A stretch of DNA of 64,000 nucleotides from NCBI RefSeq assembly GCF_025857195.1, contig NZ_CP109790.1, positions 73,681 through 137,680 on the forward strand, given 5' to 3'. Positions 8,698-18,187 of this stretch are shown in pieces. How positions within the stretch are numbered: the stretch's first letter is position 1; each line of letters opens with the position of its first letter. The stretch comes from Leisingera thetidis. Lineage in GTDB: Bacteria > Pseudomonadota > Alphaproteobacteria > Rhodobacterales > Rhodobacteraceae. A model generated the notes under the pieces. The model saw only the letters and a program-made list of their open reading frames with translations, made no database searches and was not told the DNA's origin. A program made the position numbers and the translations under genes.

Positions 8698-10062
8698 TTA
8701 GGCTGCGAATCTGACCTCGACGCGCAGACCGGGCTTTGCATCACACAGCCGCAGCGCGGCCCCGTGCAGACCGGCAATCGCCGCCACCAGGCTGAGGCCC
8801 AGGCCGCTGCCCGGGGTGGTCCGGCTCTGCTCCAGCCGGTACAGGCGGCGCAGCACGTTCTTGCGTTCCGCCTCCGGAATACCGGGGCCGTGGTCGCGCA
8901 CCATCAGAATGGCCGCGCCCTTGTCCCGCCGCAGCGACAGGCTGATGTCCGTGCCGTCCGGCGTGTGGCGCAAGGCGTTCTCGATCAGATTTGCCAGCAG
9001 CTGGCCGAGCAGGGCGCGGTCCCCTGTCACCATGACAGGCGTATCCGGCAGGCTGAGCGCGAGCTTGCGGTTCTGCTCCTCTGCCGCCGGCTCATAGATT
9101 TCGGCAAAGGTGGCGGCGATTTTGCACAAGTCCACGGCTTCAAACCGCGACCGCGGTGCGCCGTCTTCCAGCTGGGCGATCTGCAGCAGAGCTTCGAAGG
9201 TGCTGGTGATGCCGCGGGTCTCCGCCAGTGCCTGATCTGCCAGCGCCTGCGCCGCTTCCGGCAGGTCAGGCACCTCCTGCAGCCGCGACAGCTGCACCGC
9301 TACCCGCTGGATCGGGGTTTTCAGGTCATGGGCGATGTCTGCCGAGACCTGCCGCAGCGCCTCGGTTGCGTGCTGCTGCGCCTGCGCCATCCGGTTCACG
9401 CTGCGGCCGATGCGGGCGATATCGCCGTGCCCCTGCCCGCCTTCCGGCACCCGTGCGCCAAGGTCGCCGGAGGTCAGCGCCGACAGGGTGCGCTCGATCC
9501 CGGCTAGGGAACGGGCCGAGCGGCGCGCCAGCAGCACCCCGCCCAGCACCGCAAGGGCGATGGCCGGCAGCAAGCTGAACAGGAACACCCGCAGGAAGGT
9601 CTGGCGCAGGTCGTCCAGCGGCTTGGCGCTTTGGGCGACGGTCAGCAGCCCGCCGTGGATATATTCGCTGAGCGATATGAACCGGCCGGAGATCTCCACC
9701 GGTTCCGGCCCCAGCGCCACCACCCGGAAGCCTGCCTGCTGCTGCATGATCGCGGCATTGCCTGCCACCACCCGGCCGCCGGGCCGGCGGTAGCTGAGCA
9801 GGCGGCGCTGCGGGTCGGTTTCCCGCGTCTCCGCATTGACCAGCGCCGCCAGTGCGGCAGCTGACGGCGCGGCCCGGAAGCCCGCCATGTCCTGGGTCAG
9901 GCTGTCCTCGATCGCCTGCCGCTGGGCGCCGTGGGCGACGTAATAGGTGATGCCGAGGCTGACAGAGCTGGCGGCCACAAACAGCAGCGACAGCCACAGC
10001 GACTGCCGCATCGGCGAGGAACGGAGCAAAGCCCGCGCACGGGCCGTCAGATCACCCGGCAA
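8698..10062 (-). CDS. Sensor histidine kinase (two-component system)
   Basis: A 454-residue inner-membrane kinase. One transmembrane segment lies at about 20-43 and another at 158-180, enclosing a ~115-residue periplasmic sensor. A HAMP region follows, then the dimerisation box with phospho-acceptor His245 (SADIAHDLKTPI), the N box NLIENALRHTPDG, and the ATPase glycine motifs DHGPGIP and GSGLGLSLV. The gene overlaps the upstream response-regulator gene by 11 bp, so the pair are co-translated and partners. The divergent HtrA protease next door suggests an envelope-stress role, but that is inference from position. Confidence 0.93.
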   Translation of the reverse strand: MPGDLTARARALLRSSPMRQSLWLSLLFVAASSVSLGITYYVAHGAQRQAIEDSLTQDMAGFRAAPSAAALAALVNAETRETDPQRRLLSYRRPGGRVVAGNAAIMQQQAGFRVVALGPEPVEISGRFISLSEYIHGGLLTVAQSAKPLDDLRQTFLRVFLFSLLPAIALAVLGGVLLARRSARSLAGIERTLSALTSGDLGARVPEGGQGHGDIARIGRSVNRMAQAQQHATEALRQVSADIAHDLKTPIQRVAVQLSRLQEVPDLPEAAQALADQALAETRGITSTFEALLQIAQLEDGAPRSRFEAVDLCKIAATFAEIYEPAAEEQNRKLALSLPDTPVMVTGDRALLGQLLANLIENALRHTPDGTDISLSLRRDKGAAILMVRDHGPGIPEAERKNVLRRLYRLEQSRTTPGSGLGLSLVAAIAGLHGAALRLCDAKPGLRVEVRFAA

Positions 10063-10723
10063 TGCGGTACCCCGCGCCGCGCACGGTTTCGATCAGATCG
10101 GTACCGAAAGGTTTGTCGATCTTCGCCCGCAGACGCGAGATATGGGTTTCCACCACATTGGTCTGCGGGTCGAAACTGATGTCCCAGACCGCCTCCAGCA
10201 GCATGGTGCGGGTCTGCACCCGGCCCTTGCGGCGCAGCAGATGCTCCAGCAGGCGGAATTCGCGGGGCAGGAGGTCGATCTCCTGGCCTTCGCGGGTGAC
10301 CTTGCGGCGCAGCAGGTCCATCTCCAGACCGCCCGCCCGCAGCACCGTCTCCTGCTCCTGCAGGCCCGGGCGGCGCGCCAGTGCCGCAACGCGGGCGGCC
10401 AGCTCGCCGAAGGCGAAGGGTTTGACCAGATAGTCATCCGCCCCGGCCTCCAGCCCCTCGATCCGGTCGTTCACCCCGCTCAGCGCCGTCAGCATGATCG
10501 CCGGGGTGCGCACGCCGGCGCCGCGCAGGGTCTTGATCAGGCTCAGCCCGTCCAGGCCGGGCAGCATCCGGTCGATGATCAGCACATCGTAATCGGACGC
10601 CGTGGCCTGCAGCAGCCCCTCGCGCCCGCCGGTGACGAGATCGGCGGTGTGCCCTTCCTCGCGCAGGCCCGCCTGCACATAAGGGCCGGTGGTGGCGTCG
10701 TCTTCGATCACCAGGATTTTCAA
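10052..10723 (-). CDS. OmpR-family response regulator
   Basis: A DNA-binding response regulator of 223 residues with an N-terminal receiver (ILVIEDDATTGPY; phospho-acceptor Asp in LIIDRMLPGLDG; conserved Lys in DDYLVKPFAFGEL) and a C-terminal OmpR winged helix (LLPREFRLLEHLLRRKGRV; TNVVETHISRLRAKI). I place the start at the TTG at 10723, directly before KILVIEDD, because it is preceded by GGGAGAAGG and gives a family-normal length; the longer frame to 10783 adds an unlikely leader. Two palindromes upstream (10750-10764, 10784-10795) may be control sites. Confidence 0.93.
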   Translation of the reverse strand: MKILVIEDDATTGPYVQAGLREEGHTADLVTGGREGLLQATASDYDVLIIDRMLPGLDGLSLIKTLRGAGVRTPAIMLTALSGVNDRIEGLEAGADDYLVKPFAFGELAARVAALARRPGLQEQETVLRAGGLEMDLLRRKVTREGQEIDLLPREFRLLEHLLRRKGRVQTRTMLLEAVWDISFDPQTNVVETHISRLRAKIDKPFGTDLIETVRGAGYRIAG

Positions 10724-10749
10724 GGCCTTCTCCCGCTTTTCAACCCCCC

Positions 10750-10764
10750 CCGGTGATACACCGG
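10750..10764. promoter_or_regulatory. Inverted repeat in the regulator/htrA promoter gap
   Basis: CCGGTG-ATA-CACCGG is a perfect 6-bp inverted repeat. It lies 27 bp upstream of the response-regulator start and ~100 bp from htrA. It may be an operator; nothing else supports it. Confidence 0.35.
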
Positions 10765-10783
10765 AGCGCTGTGCCGCACACAT

Positions 10784-10795
10784 TACAGATCTGTA
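10784..10795. promoter_or_regulatory. Perfect palindrome TACAGATCTGTA between the two-component genes and htrA
   Basis: A perfect 12-bp palindrome (TACAGATCTGTA), 72 bp upstream of the htrA start and 61 bp upstream of the response-regulator start. It is a candidate binding site for the adjacent response regulator or for another regulator of the divergent promoters. Confidence 0.4.
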
Positions 10796-10866
10796 TAGAA
10801 GGCGTCAGGCGGTTGAAATCCGTACCCTCCATCTGGCTTGCATCACTTCAACGCAAGGAGACGAAA

Positions 10867-11979
10867 ATGTCCAATCCTGCCACCGCCCCCAAGAGAGTTG
10901 CCTTTGGCCTGACCGCCGCCTCTGCCGCCGCCATGTTCGCGCTGGCGCCCGTGCCCGCGCTGGCGGTGCCTGCCGGCGGGTATGCCGATCTTGTCGAAAC
11001 CATCTCCCCCGCCGTTGTCTATGTCGAGGTCACCGGCAAGGCGCAGCCCGTGTCTGACCGGCAGGCCATTCCGAATGATCAGTTCATGGAAGAATTCATG
11101 CGCCGGTTCGGCGGGCGCCTGCCCCGGCCCGAAGACAGCCGTCCGATGAAAGGCGCCGGCTCCGGTTTTGTCGTCGCGGAGGAAGGGCTGATCGTCACCA
11201 ACAACCACGTGATCGACAACGCCCAGACGGTGACTGTTACCCTGGCGGACGGCAGCGTCCATGACGCCACCGTGGTCGGTGCCGACCCGCTGACCGACAT
11301 CGCCCTGCTGAAGGTGGCGGCAGACAAGCCGCTGCCGGTGGTGGAATTCGGCTCCTCCGAAGAGCTGCGGGTCGGCGACGAGGTGATCGCCATGGGCAGC
11401 CCGTTCGGCCTGTCGGGCACGGTGACCTCCGGCATCGTCTCGGCCACCTCGCGCAATATCAATTCCGGCCCGTTTGACGATTTCATCCAGACCGACGCGG
11501 CGATCAACCGGGGCAACTCCGGCGGGCCGCTGTTCAATGCCGAAGGCGAGGTCGTCGGGGTGAACACCGCGATCTATTCGCCCGGCGGCGGTTCGGTCGG
11601 AATCGGCTTTGCGGTACCCTCGGACATGGTGCAGAAGATTGTCGCCGACCTGGAAGACGACGGCAAGATCACCCGCGGCTGGCTCGGCGTGCAGATCAAG
11701 CCGCTGTCCGGGGAGGCCGCCAATGTGCTGGGCCGCGAGGCCGGCCAGGGCGTGGTGATCGAAAGCGTGGTGGCGGAAAGCCCCGCGGCTGAGGCCGGTC
11801 TCAGGCCCGGCGATGTGGTCCTGCGCTTTGGCGGCACCGAGGTCGATGAACTGCGCGACCTGACGGCGGCGGTGGCGATGAACACCCCGGGCGAAGCTGC
11901 GCAGATCGAGGTGCTGCGCCAGGGCAAGGAGCTCACTTTGGAGGTGACCCTGGGCGACCGGTCCGGCCAGGACGCCTGA
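10867..11979 (+). CDS. htrA: Secreted trypsin-like serine protease, HtrA/Deg family with one PDZ domain
   Basis: A periplasmic quality-control protease of 370 residues. It starts with a Sec-type signal (about residues 1-33, ending PALAVPA) after a clear AAGGAG Shine-Dalgarno at 10853-10858. The catalytic triad is visible: His114 (TNNHVID), Asp144 (LTDIALL) and Ser218 (RGNSGGPLF). A single PDZ domain covers about 265-355 (GWLGVQI; GLRPGDVVLRFGG). One PDZ rather than two makes it DegS-like in layout, but the cleavable-looking signal suggests a soluble protein. It is divergent from a histidine kinase/response regulator pair that may regulate it. Confidence 0.93.
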   Translation: MSNPATAPKRVAFGLTAASAAAMFALAPVPALAVPAGGYADLVETISPAVVYVEVTGKAQPVSDRQAIPNDQFMEEFMRRFGGRLPRPEDSRPMKGAGSGFVVAEEGLIVTNNHVIDNAQTVTVTLADGSVHDATVVGADPLTDIALLKVAADKPLPVVEFGSSEELRVGDEVIAMGSPFGLSGTVTSGIVSATSRNINSGPFDDFIQTDAAINRGNSGGPLFNAEGEVVGVNTAIYSPGGGSVGIGFAVPSDMVQKIVADLEDDGKITRGWLGVQIKPLSGEAANVLGREAGQGVVIESVVAESPAAEAGLRPGDVVLRFGGTEVDELRDLTAAVAMNTPGEAAQIEVLRQGKELTLEVTLGDRSGQDA

Positions 11980-12002
11980 CAGCGGCTGCGGGGAGATCTT
12001 TT

Positions 12003-12032
12003 GCATCCCTGCCGGAAGCCGGGCAGGGATGC
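12003..12032. terminator. Hairpin terminator between htrA and the ferredoxin gene
   Basis: GCATCCCTGCC (12003-12013) and GGCAGGGATGC (12022-12032) form a perfect 11-bp stem with an 8-nt loop in the 59-bp gap between two convergent genes. No long T-run follows on either side. Confidence 0.65.
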
Positions 12033-12038
12033 GGGTGA

Positions 12039-12311
12039 TCAAGGCAGGTAGAACCGCCGCTCCCGGACCCTGTCTGTGCCCCGCACGCCCGTCTTGGCGC
12101 CGCTGTACCGTTCACGGCACGTCAGAGCGCCGGAGGGGCAGGCTGCAACGGCCTGCCTCAGACGGTCTTCCGCTTCCGGGTCCCCGGTTGCATCCTCCCG
12201 GCCGGAAAGGGCGCGGATCACTTGGGAGAGGGTCAGACGGCATTGGCCGAAACCATGGCATTTCGCCGCGTTGAAGCGAAGGCGCAGCTGGCGGGTTTCG
12301 ATCACCGGCAT
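12039..12311 (-). CDS. Small ferredoxin, three-cysteine (3Fe-4S-like) type
   Basis: A 90-residue protein. RLRFNAAKCHGFGQC ... ACPSGAL matches single-cluster ferredoxins of the kind that serve P450s and other oxygenases, with three cluster cysteines spaced C-x5-C and a distal C-P. The missing fourth cysteine suggests a [3Fe-4S] cluster. The start at 12311 follows GGGGAGG by 8 nt. It is the last gene downstream of phnW-phnA-phnY-pbfA on the same strand, ~100 bp after the pbfA-like gene. No oxygenase lies in that operon, so its redox partner is unknown; one of the two Rieske oxygenases in this window is possible but unproven. Confidence 0.72.
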   Translation of the reverse strand: MPVIETRQLRLRFNAAKCHGFGQCRLTLSQVIRALSGREDATGDPEAEDRLRQAVAACPSGALTCRERYSGAKTGVRGTDRVRERRFYLP

Positions 12312-12413
12312 GGTCTGGACCTCCCCGGATCGGGTTACGGTATTGCTGGTCTTCCGTTCCGAGCGGTCGTTTAAATTCACCCGGCGGTGTCCCACGACCC
12401 GCCGCGCGGCGGC

Positions 12414-13760
12414 CTACCGGACGGTCTTGATGGCCGCGCTGACGATATCCAGCGCCCTGTCCAGATCTTCGCGGGCGATGGTCAGCGGCGGGGAGAGCGT
12501 GAGGACATTGCCCTGGCTGATCTTGAAGCTGAGCCCTGCGTCGAGGCAGGCGTAGTAGATCTGCTCGGCCCGGGCGCGGGCCTGGACCATACCGCCGCCA
12601 TCGCCGGCGATCTCCACTCCGAACATCAGGCCGCGGCCGCGGATGTCTGCGGCAAGGGGCACATGCCCCAGCGCATCACGCAAGCGCGCCATCGCGTGGC
12701 GGCCCAATTCCCCGGCGCGCTCCACCAGACCTTCCTCCTCGATGATCTGCAGGGTCGTCAGGGCGGCACGGGCGGTCACCGGGTTCTTTTCGTGGGTGTA
12801 ATGGCCGATGGCAAAATCACCACAGACGTCCAGATCGCGGCGGGCGACACAAGCCGCAATGGGCAGGATGCCGCCGCCCAGCGATTTGCCGAGTGTCACA
12901 ATGTCCGGCACGATGCCGTCATGCTGGAAGCAGAACATCCGCCCGGTCTTGCCGAGGCCGGTGGGGATCTCGTCCAGGATCAGCAGCACGCCGTGCTTGT
13001 CGCAGATCTGGCGCACCGCTTTCCAGAACCCCGGCGGCGGCACGACGGGCACCGCCCGCATCGGCTCGGCGATGAAGGCGCAGTAATCGCCGTCGCGGCC
13101 CAGCACGTAGTCGATCATCTTCGCACAGGCTTCGGCGCTGGCCTCCAGTGTCCCGTGGCCGTACGGGCAGTCCGACGGGCTGTAGGGCGCCACATGTTCC
13201 GTGCCCGGCAGCAGCGGCCCGGCGATATGGCTGCGGAAGGTGGCCTCGCCGCCGACCGAAGCGGCGCCGAAGCCCGCGCCGTGGAAGGCATCCCAGAAGC
13301 TCAGCGTCTTGAAGCGGCCGGTGGCGGCGCGGGCGATCTTCAGCGCCACCTCATTGGCATCGGACCCGCCGGTGGTGAACAGCACCTTGCCGAGATCGCC
13401 GGGGGTGATCTGCGCCAGTTTTTCGGCCAGCTGCACCGCCGGTTCATTGGTGAAGCGGCGCGGCGCAAAGGGCAGCTCGTCCAGCTGCTGCTTGATTGCC
13501 GCCACCAGCCTGGGGTGGCCATAGCCGAGGTGATGCACCGAGTTGCCGTGGAAATCCATGTAGCGGCGGCCGTCCAGATCCTCGATCCAGATGCCCTCGG
13601 CCTTGGCGATGGTGCTGACGCAGGGGCTGGAGAGGCTCTGGTGCAGAAAGGCCTTGGCGTCGCGCGCCAGCAGCGGTGCCGAGTTTGCACCGGTGGATGT
13701 CGTGAGCCAGGCCTGGCGGGCTTGGGACGTGTTGGATTCACCTTCGGTGTGGACGAGCAT
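12414..13760 (-). CDS. pbfA: PLP-dependent class III aminotransferase-fold enzyme, probably (R)-1-hydroxy-2-aminoethylphosphonate ammonia-lyase
   Basis: 448 residues with the class III aminotransferase fold: GNSVHHLGYGHP near 50-61, the PLP-phosphate region TTGGSDANEVALKIARAATG, the PLP-stacking Asp in LLILDEIPTGLGKTG, and the Schiff-base lysine in VTLGKSLGGGILP. PbfA, a known member, converts hydroxy-aminoethylphosphonate to phosphonoacetaldehyde and is typically encoded with phnW-phnA-phnY. That exact context is present here, so I favour PbfA over a general transaminase. The start at 13760 is preceded by GGAGG. A frame extension to 13811 has no such signal. Confidence 0.8.
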   Translation of the reverse strand: MLVHTEGESNTSQARQAWLTTSTGANSAPLLARDAKAFLHQSLSSPCVSTIAKAEGIWIEDLDGRRYMDFHGNSVHHLGYGHPRLVAAIKQQLDELPFAPRRFTNEPAVQLAEKLAQITPGDLGKVLFTTGGSDANEVALKIARAATGRFKTLSFWDAFHGAGFGAASVGGEATFRSHIAGPLLPGTEHVAPYSPSDCPYGHGTLEASAEACAKMIDYVLGRDGDYCAFIAEPMRAVPVVPPPGFWKAVRQICDKHGVLLILDEIPTGLGKTGRMFCFQHDGIVPDIVTLGKSLGGGILPIAACVARRDLDVCGDFAIGHYTHEKNPVTARAALTTLQIIEEEGLVERAGELGRHAMARLRDALGHVPLAADIRGRGLMFGVEIAGDGGGMVQARARAEQIYYACLDAGLSFKISQGNVLTLSPPLTIAREDLDRALDIVSAAIKTVR

Positions 13761-13835
13761 GCGCCGCCTCCGTTCAAGGGGCAAAGAAAAGGAAAAAAAA
13801 CGGGGCGGCACGGCGCCGGCCCCGGCGGGCCGGGG

Positions 13836-15284
13836 TTATTCCGGCCAGGGGAGGGAGTAGGTCTTGACGTTGGTGAAGAACTTCATCGCCTCGATGACGC
13901 CTTCCTTGACGCCGTTGCCCGAATCCTTGATGCCGCCGAAAGGAGACATCTCGATGCGGTAGCCGGGCTGTTCCCAGATGTTGCAGGTGCCCACGTCCAG
14001 GCCGTTGATATAGGCAATCGCCCGGTTCAGATCGTTGGTGCAGACGCCCGAGGACAGGCCGAACTCGGTGGAGTTGGAGATCTTCATCACCTCGGCGTCG
14101 TCATCCGGCACCCGGACGATGGGAATGATCGGGCCAAAGGTCTCCTCCATCACCAGTTCGCTGCCGTGCGGCACCCTGTCGACGACAATCGGCGGCAGGA
14201 GCGCGCCCTGGCGGGGCGGGTGATACAGGATCTCGGCACCTTCCTTTTCGGCTTGGAGAACCCGGTTTTCAAACAGCTCTGCCGCCTTGTCGTGGATCAC
14301 GCAGCCCAGTTCCGTTTCCGGGTCCTGCGGGTCGCCGAACCTGATCTTCTTCGCCTTTTCCAGAACCAGCGGAACGAACCTGTCCGCAACGCTCTCCTGC
14401 ACCAGGATGCGCTTGATTGCGGTGCAGCGCTGGCCGGAGTTGCCGGTGGCACCTGCCACGGCGATGGCGGCGGCCTTGTCCAGGTCGGCGTCGCTGAGGT
14501 CGTTCAGCACGATCAGCGGATCATTTCCGCCCAGTTCCAGCGCCTGGCGCTTGTAGGCGCCCTTCTCGGCAATCAGCTTGCCCACCGGCACGCCGCCGGT
14601 GAAGGTGATGATGTCGATGTTCTCGTTGGTGATCATCTCCTCGCCGATGTCCTGCGGCCAGCCGGTCACCACCTGGAACATCTCCGGCGGCAGCCCGGCC
14701 TCGTACAGAATGTCGGCCAGCGCGATGCAGGTGAGCGGCGTCAGCTCCGTCGGCTTGCAGACCATGCAGTTGTTGGTGGCAATCGCGGGCGCGATCTTGT
14801 GGCTGACCATGTTCAAAGGGTGGTTGAACGGGGTGATCGCCGAGATCGCCTTCACCGGTTCGCGCTTGGTGAAGATCTTGCGCGGCTTGCCGTTGTGGGT
14901 GAGGTCGCAGGAGAAGATCTCGCCGTCATCCTTCAGCGCCTCGGCCGCGGCGAACTGATAGACATCCTGGGCCCGCCTGGTCTCGTAAATGGCGTGCTGG
15001 TGGCAGATGCCCAGCTCCAGCACCAGCCATTCGGCCAGCCATTCGCGCTTCTCGCCGATCAGCTCCCCGGCCCGCTGCAGGATCCGGCTGCGCTCGTAAC
15101 GGGTGAGCTTCGGCGTGTAACTCGCGGCGATCTCAAAGGCCATGCGGGCGTGTTCCGCCTGGCCTGCGGGCACATGGCCCACCACCTCGCCCGTATAGGG
15201 GTAATGCACCGGCACGGTGTCCTTGGCAAAGACAACCTCGCCGCCGATGCGCATGCCCTCATTGCGGATTTCGATGCTGCTCAT
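13836..15284 (-). CDS. phnY: Phosphonoacetaldehyde dehydrogenase
   Basis: An NAD-dependent aldehyde dehydrogenase of 482 residues that would oxidise phosphonoacetaldehyde to phosphonoacetate. The catalytic Glu region [14 protein letters not shown] and catalytic Cys in [11 protein letters not shown] are present, with the family end motifs [12 protein letters not shown] and [11 protein letters not shown] choose the ATG at 15284 because AAGGAG lies 6 nt upstream; an ATG at 15299 overlaps the phnA stop (ATGA) and would add five residues. Its neighbours phnA and phnW fix the function: this gene supplies the middle step of the phnW-phnY-phnA route. Confidence 0.9.
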   Translation of the reverse strand: MSSIEIRNEGMRIGGEVVFAKDTVPVHYPYTGEVVGHVPAGQAEHARMAFEIAASYTPKLTRYERSRILQRAGELIGEKREWLAEWLVLELGICHQHAIYETRRAQDVYQFAAAEALKDDGEIFSCDLTHNGKPRKIFTKREPVKAISAITPFNHPLNMVSHKIAPAIATNNCMVCKPTELTPLTCIALADILYEAGLPPEMFQVVTGWPQDIGEEMITNENIDIITFTGGVPVGKLIAEKGAYKRQALELGGNDPLIVLNDLSDADLDKAAAIAVAGATGNSGQRCTAIKRILVQESVADRFVPLVLEKAKKIRFGDPQDPETELGCVIHDKAAELFENRVLQAEKEGAEILYHPPRQGALLPPIVVDRVPHGSELVMEETFGPIIPIVRVPDDDAEVMKISNSTEFGLSSGVCTNDLNRAIAYINGLDVGTCNIWEQPGYRIEMSPFGGIKDSGNGVKEGVIEAMKFFTNVKTYSLPWPE

Positions 15285-15295
15285 GATCTGCTCCT

Positions 15296-16546
15296 TCATG
15301 GTTGCAGCGCCGCCGCCTGCGCCGCATAGAAAAACGCATCGAAGTTGCGCAGCACCGGGCGCTCCGGCAGCGGCAGGACGCGGTTGCAGATGAACGGCAC
15401 TTCCTGTTCGGTCAGCCCGCCATGGCTCCTGAGCGGCTCGTTCAGCGCCGCCAGGTCGTGGCGGTGCTCCGAGGTGCCGATGCAGATGTTCCCGCCGGAG
15501 ACCAGGATGATGTCGCCGATCCGGTCGCCCGGCAGCTCGAACCGTGCCACCGCTTCCTCGCGGGTCAGCACATCGGTGATCGCGTCATAGCCCGCCAGCC
15601 GCGCCATGATCCCGGCCCGGTCCGCGCCCTCGGGCAGATAACAGGTGGCAAAGGAGCCGAGCGCGCCGTGGTGCACCACGTAAGGGTCGGTGATCGGCAG
15701 GATCACCCGCGCCTGGCCCGCGCCCAGCCAGTCATCCATCAGGTCCTGCACGTAGATCACGCTGGGCGAGCCGTCGGCATGGTGCTTGGGCTTCATGCCG
15801 TGGTCGGCGGTGACCACGATGGCGGCCCCCAGCGCGTCCAGCTCCGTCAGGTATTTGTCGAACATCGCGTAGAAGGCCTTGGCCTCGGCCTGATCGGGGC
15901 TGTACTTGTGCTGCACATAATCCGTGGTGGTCAGATACATCACGTCCGGCGCCCATTCCTGCAGCAGCTTCACCCCGGCCGCAAAGACAAACTCGCTCAG
16001 CTCTGCCGAATAGACCTCGGGCTGCGCCATGCCCAGCCACTCGCTGGCCTTCTCCTGGCCGTGCTCCGCCGCGGTCGAGGTGTCGGATTTCTCCGCCGAG
16101 AAGCACTTGGCGCGGTCGTCATCAAACGACAGGCCTGCGCCCAGCAGCGCCCGCAGCTTGTCCTTGGCGGTGACCACGGCCACCCGCGCGCCGGCATCAT
16201 GGAAGGCCTTGAACACGGTGGGGGCGCGCAGGAAGCGCACGTCGTTCATCATCACCTCTTCGCCGCTGTCCGGGTCGATCAGGTAATTGCCGCAGATCCC
16301 GTGCACCACCGGCGGGCGGCCGGTGGCAATGCTGAGGTTGTTGGGGTTGGTGAACGACGGGATCACCGAATGCGCCAGCCGGTCGGTGCCGGTCTCCCGC
16401 ATCCGCTTGAGCGTGGGCATCAGCCCGGCGGCAATCGCCTTGTCCAGGTATTCCGGCTCGCAGCCGTCCAGGCAGATGGCAATCGCGCAGGTCCCGGGCA
16501 CGGCGTAGGCGCGGCCGTTGGCCACGACGGGGGAGTGAATGGTCAT
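15296..16546 (-). CDS. phnA: Phosphonoacetate hydrolase
   Basis: A zinc-dependent C-P hydrolase of the alkaline phosphatase superfamily, 416 residues. It splits phosphonoacetate to acetate and phosphate. The N-terminal metal site ([12 protein letters not shown], Asp27), the nucleophile Thr66 in [14 protein letters not shown], and the metal ligands in [13 protein letters not shown] and HGGL are all visible. The gene lies 33 bp after phnW and overlaps the region in front of phnY, so the three genes form one operon. Length and motifs are normal for the family. Confidence 0.94.
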   Translation of the reverse strand: MTIHSPVVANGRAYAVPGTCAIAICLDGCEPEYLDKAIAAGLMPTLKRMRETGTDRLAHSVIPSFTNPNNLSIATGRPPVVHGICGNYLIDPDSGEEVMMNDVRFLRAPTVFKAFHDAGARVAVVTAKDKLRALLGAGLSFDDDRAKCFSAEKSDTSTAAEHGQEKASEWLGMAQPEVYSAELSEFVFAAGVKLLQEWAPDVMYLTTTDYVQHKYSPDQAEAKAFYAMFDKYLTELDALGAAIVVTADHGMKPKHHADGSPSVIYVQDLMDDWLGAGQARVILPITDPYVVHHGALGSFATCYLPEGADRAGIMARLAGYDAITDVLTREEAVARFELPGDRIGDIILVSGGNICIGTSEHRHDLAALNEPLRSHGGLTEQEVPFICNRVLPLPERPVLRNFDAFFYAAQAAALQP

Positions 16547-16579
16547 GTCTTTGACGTCCTTATCTCTCAGGCTTGCTTC

Positions 16580-17767
16580 TCAGGCGGCCAGTTTGGCGCG
16601 TTCTGCCAGCGCCGCGGCGGGCGGGGCCGCGCTGGCGACGCCCATTTCGGCAAGAGTTTCCTTGGCGGCAGCAACAACCTGCCGCATCACGTGTTCATCC
16701 ATCTGCCCGATGCAGCCGATGCGGAAACTGTCCGCCACCGTCAGCTTGCCCGGGTAGATGATGAAGCCCTTCGCCTTCATCAGCTCGTAAAAGCGGCTGA
16801 ACACGAAGTTTTCATCCGCGGGGCAGAAGAAGGTGACGATGATCGGCGACAGCCAGCGGTCCTGCAGCAGGGTCTCGAACCCCAGCCCGCGCATGCCCGC
16901 CACCATCGCATCGCGGTTGCGCCGGTAGCGCGCGCCGCGCCCCCCGACACCGCCTTCGGCCTCATGCGCCTTCAGCGCTTCCAGGAAGGCCGCCACCGCA
17001 TGGGTCGGCGGCGTGAACCGCCACTGGCCGGTCTTTTCCATATGCGCCCATTGCGCATGCACATCCAAAGACAGCGAATGGCTGTTGCCCTTGGCCGCCT
17101 CCAGCTCCGCCTTGCGGGCGATGACAAAGCCGAAGCCCGGCACCCCTTCGATGCATTTGTTGGCCGAGGACACCATCGCCTCGTAGCGGATCTGCGCGGG
17201 CTTCAATTCAATCGCGCCAAAGGCCGACATCGAGTCGATCAGAAGCTTGCGGCCCGCGGCATAAACCGCCTCGGAAATCTCCTCCACCGGGTTCAGGATG
17301 CCCGAAGAGGTCTCGCAGTGGATCGCCACCACATGGGTGATCGAGGGATCCTCCGCCAGGATCTGCGCCACCTCCGGCCCGCGCGGCGGCAGGTAGTCGC
17401 CCTTGTCCAGCAGCTGATAGGCGCGGCCCAGGTAGTGCAGCGTCTGCGCCGAGCGCAGCCCGTAGGCGCCGTTGGCCAGCACCAGCGCCTTGCCGCCGCG
17501 CGGCACGAAGGACGCCAGCATCGCCTCCACCGCAAAGCTGCCGGAGCCCTGCATCGGCACGCAGTCAAACTCCGCGGCACCGTCGCCCAGCAGCGCCAGC
17601 AGGCGGCGGCGCATCTCGCGGGTCATCGCCCGGAAGTCGTCGTCCCAGCTGCCCCAGTCCCGCAGCATCGCCTGTTTCACCTCATAGGAAGTGGTCAGCG
17701 GCCCGGGCGTGAGAAGATAGGGCTCACCCAGAAAGGGCGGATCAATCTGCGGTGCCGAAGCGGTCAT
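16580..17767 (-). CDS. phnW: 2-aminoethylphosphonate-pyruvate transaminase
   Basis: A PLP enzyme of 395 residues that transfers the amino group of 2-aminoethylphosphonate to pyruvate, giving phosphonoacetaldehyde and alanine. The N-terminus [20 protein letters not shown] and the PLP-lysine region [18 protein letters not shown] are diagnostic of PhnW. GGAG precedes the ATG at 17767 at a slightly long distance. It is the first gene of the phosphonate operon, with a ~420-bp upstream region and no linked regulator, so control from elsewhere is likely. Confidence 0.94.
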   Translation of the reverse strand: MTASAPQIDPPFLGEPYLLTPGPLTTSYEVKQAMLRDWGSWDDDFRAMTREMRRRLLALLGDGAAEFDCVPMQGSGSFAVEAMLASFVPRGGKALVLANGAYGLRSAQTLHYLGRAYQLLDKGDYLPPRGPEVAQILAEDPSITHVVAIHCETSSGILNPVEEISEAVYAAGRKLLIDSMSAFGAIELKPAQIRYEAMVSSANKCIEGVPGFGFVIARKAELEAAKGNSHSLSLDVHAQWAHMEKTGQWRFTPPTHAVAAFLEALKAHEAEGGVGGRGARYRRNRDAMVAGMRGLGFETLLQDRWLSPIIVTFFCPADENFVFSRFYELMKAKGFIIYPGKLTVADSFRIGCIGQMDEHVMRQVVAAAKETLAEMGVASAAPPAAALAERAKLAA

Positions 17768-18187
17768 TGCCTGTCTCCAAAACATGTTCCAGATGCATGA
17801 TTGCGCCAGATAAACCCATATGTAAAATTGCAAAAAACAATCCAATCATAGGCCAAACCTATAAACATCAAGAGAGATGCAGCCCCGGTTTCGGGCAGGA
17901 AACCCGACGGCAGCCCGGGACTGCAGCCAGCTGAGCCCTGCAGGCCGGTATCCGGCAAGCCGTGACCGCTGCTGACAGCGGTCCCGCAGGTGCCCCAGCC
18001 GGGTAAACCTGTCTTATTCACAGCACCGCAGCATTTGCCATCTGCGCGAAGGCGGCGGCCTCGCCGCTCGCCTCCATAACCCGTATAGGGGTCATGTCCC
18101 GGAATTGCGCCTCAGCGGTATTCCGTCAAGGCCGCCGCCGTCTGCGCGCCCTGCCGGCTACCTGGCTGCCGGCAGGGCATTGGACCA
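17768..18187. other. Intergenic region upstream of phnW
   Basis: No convincing gene is seen here. It holds the phnW promoter region, which is AT-rich near 17800-17870. ATAGG-CCAAA-CCTAT (17848-17862) is a perfect 5-bp inverted repeat 81 bp upstream of phnW and a candidate operator. ACCGCTG-CTGA-CAGCGGT (17965-17982) forms a small hairpin. The hairpin at 18148-18178 belongs to the end of the sox/Rieske operon. Confidence 0.6.
18148..18178 (-). terminator. Hairpin after the sox/Rieske operon
   Basis: GCCCTGCCGG and CCGGCAGGGC form a perfect 10-bp stem with an 11-nt loop, starting 9 bp downstream of the Rieske gene stop on the minus strand. There is no T-run, so termination efficiency is uncertain. 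Confidence 0.6.

Noticed and set aside
12387..17800. Large plus-strand open frames (980 and 832 residues) opposite the phosphonate genes
   Set aside because: They mirror phnW, phnA, phnY and pbfA, have no motifs and no Shine-Dalgarno; the minus-strand proteins carry catalytic residues.
17764..18021. 85-residue minus-strand frame upstream of phnW
   Set aside because: It overlaps the phnW start region, has a hydrophobic patch but no recognisable family and no good start signal; more likely promoter DNA.
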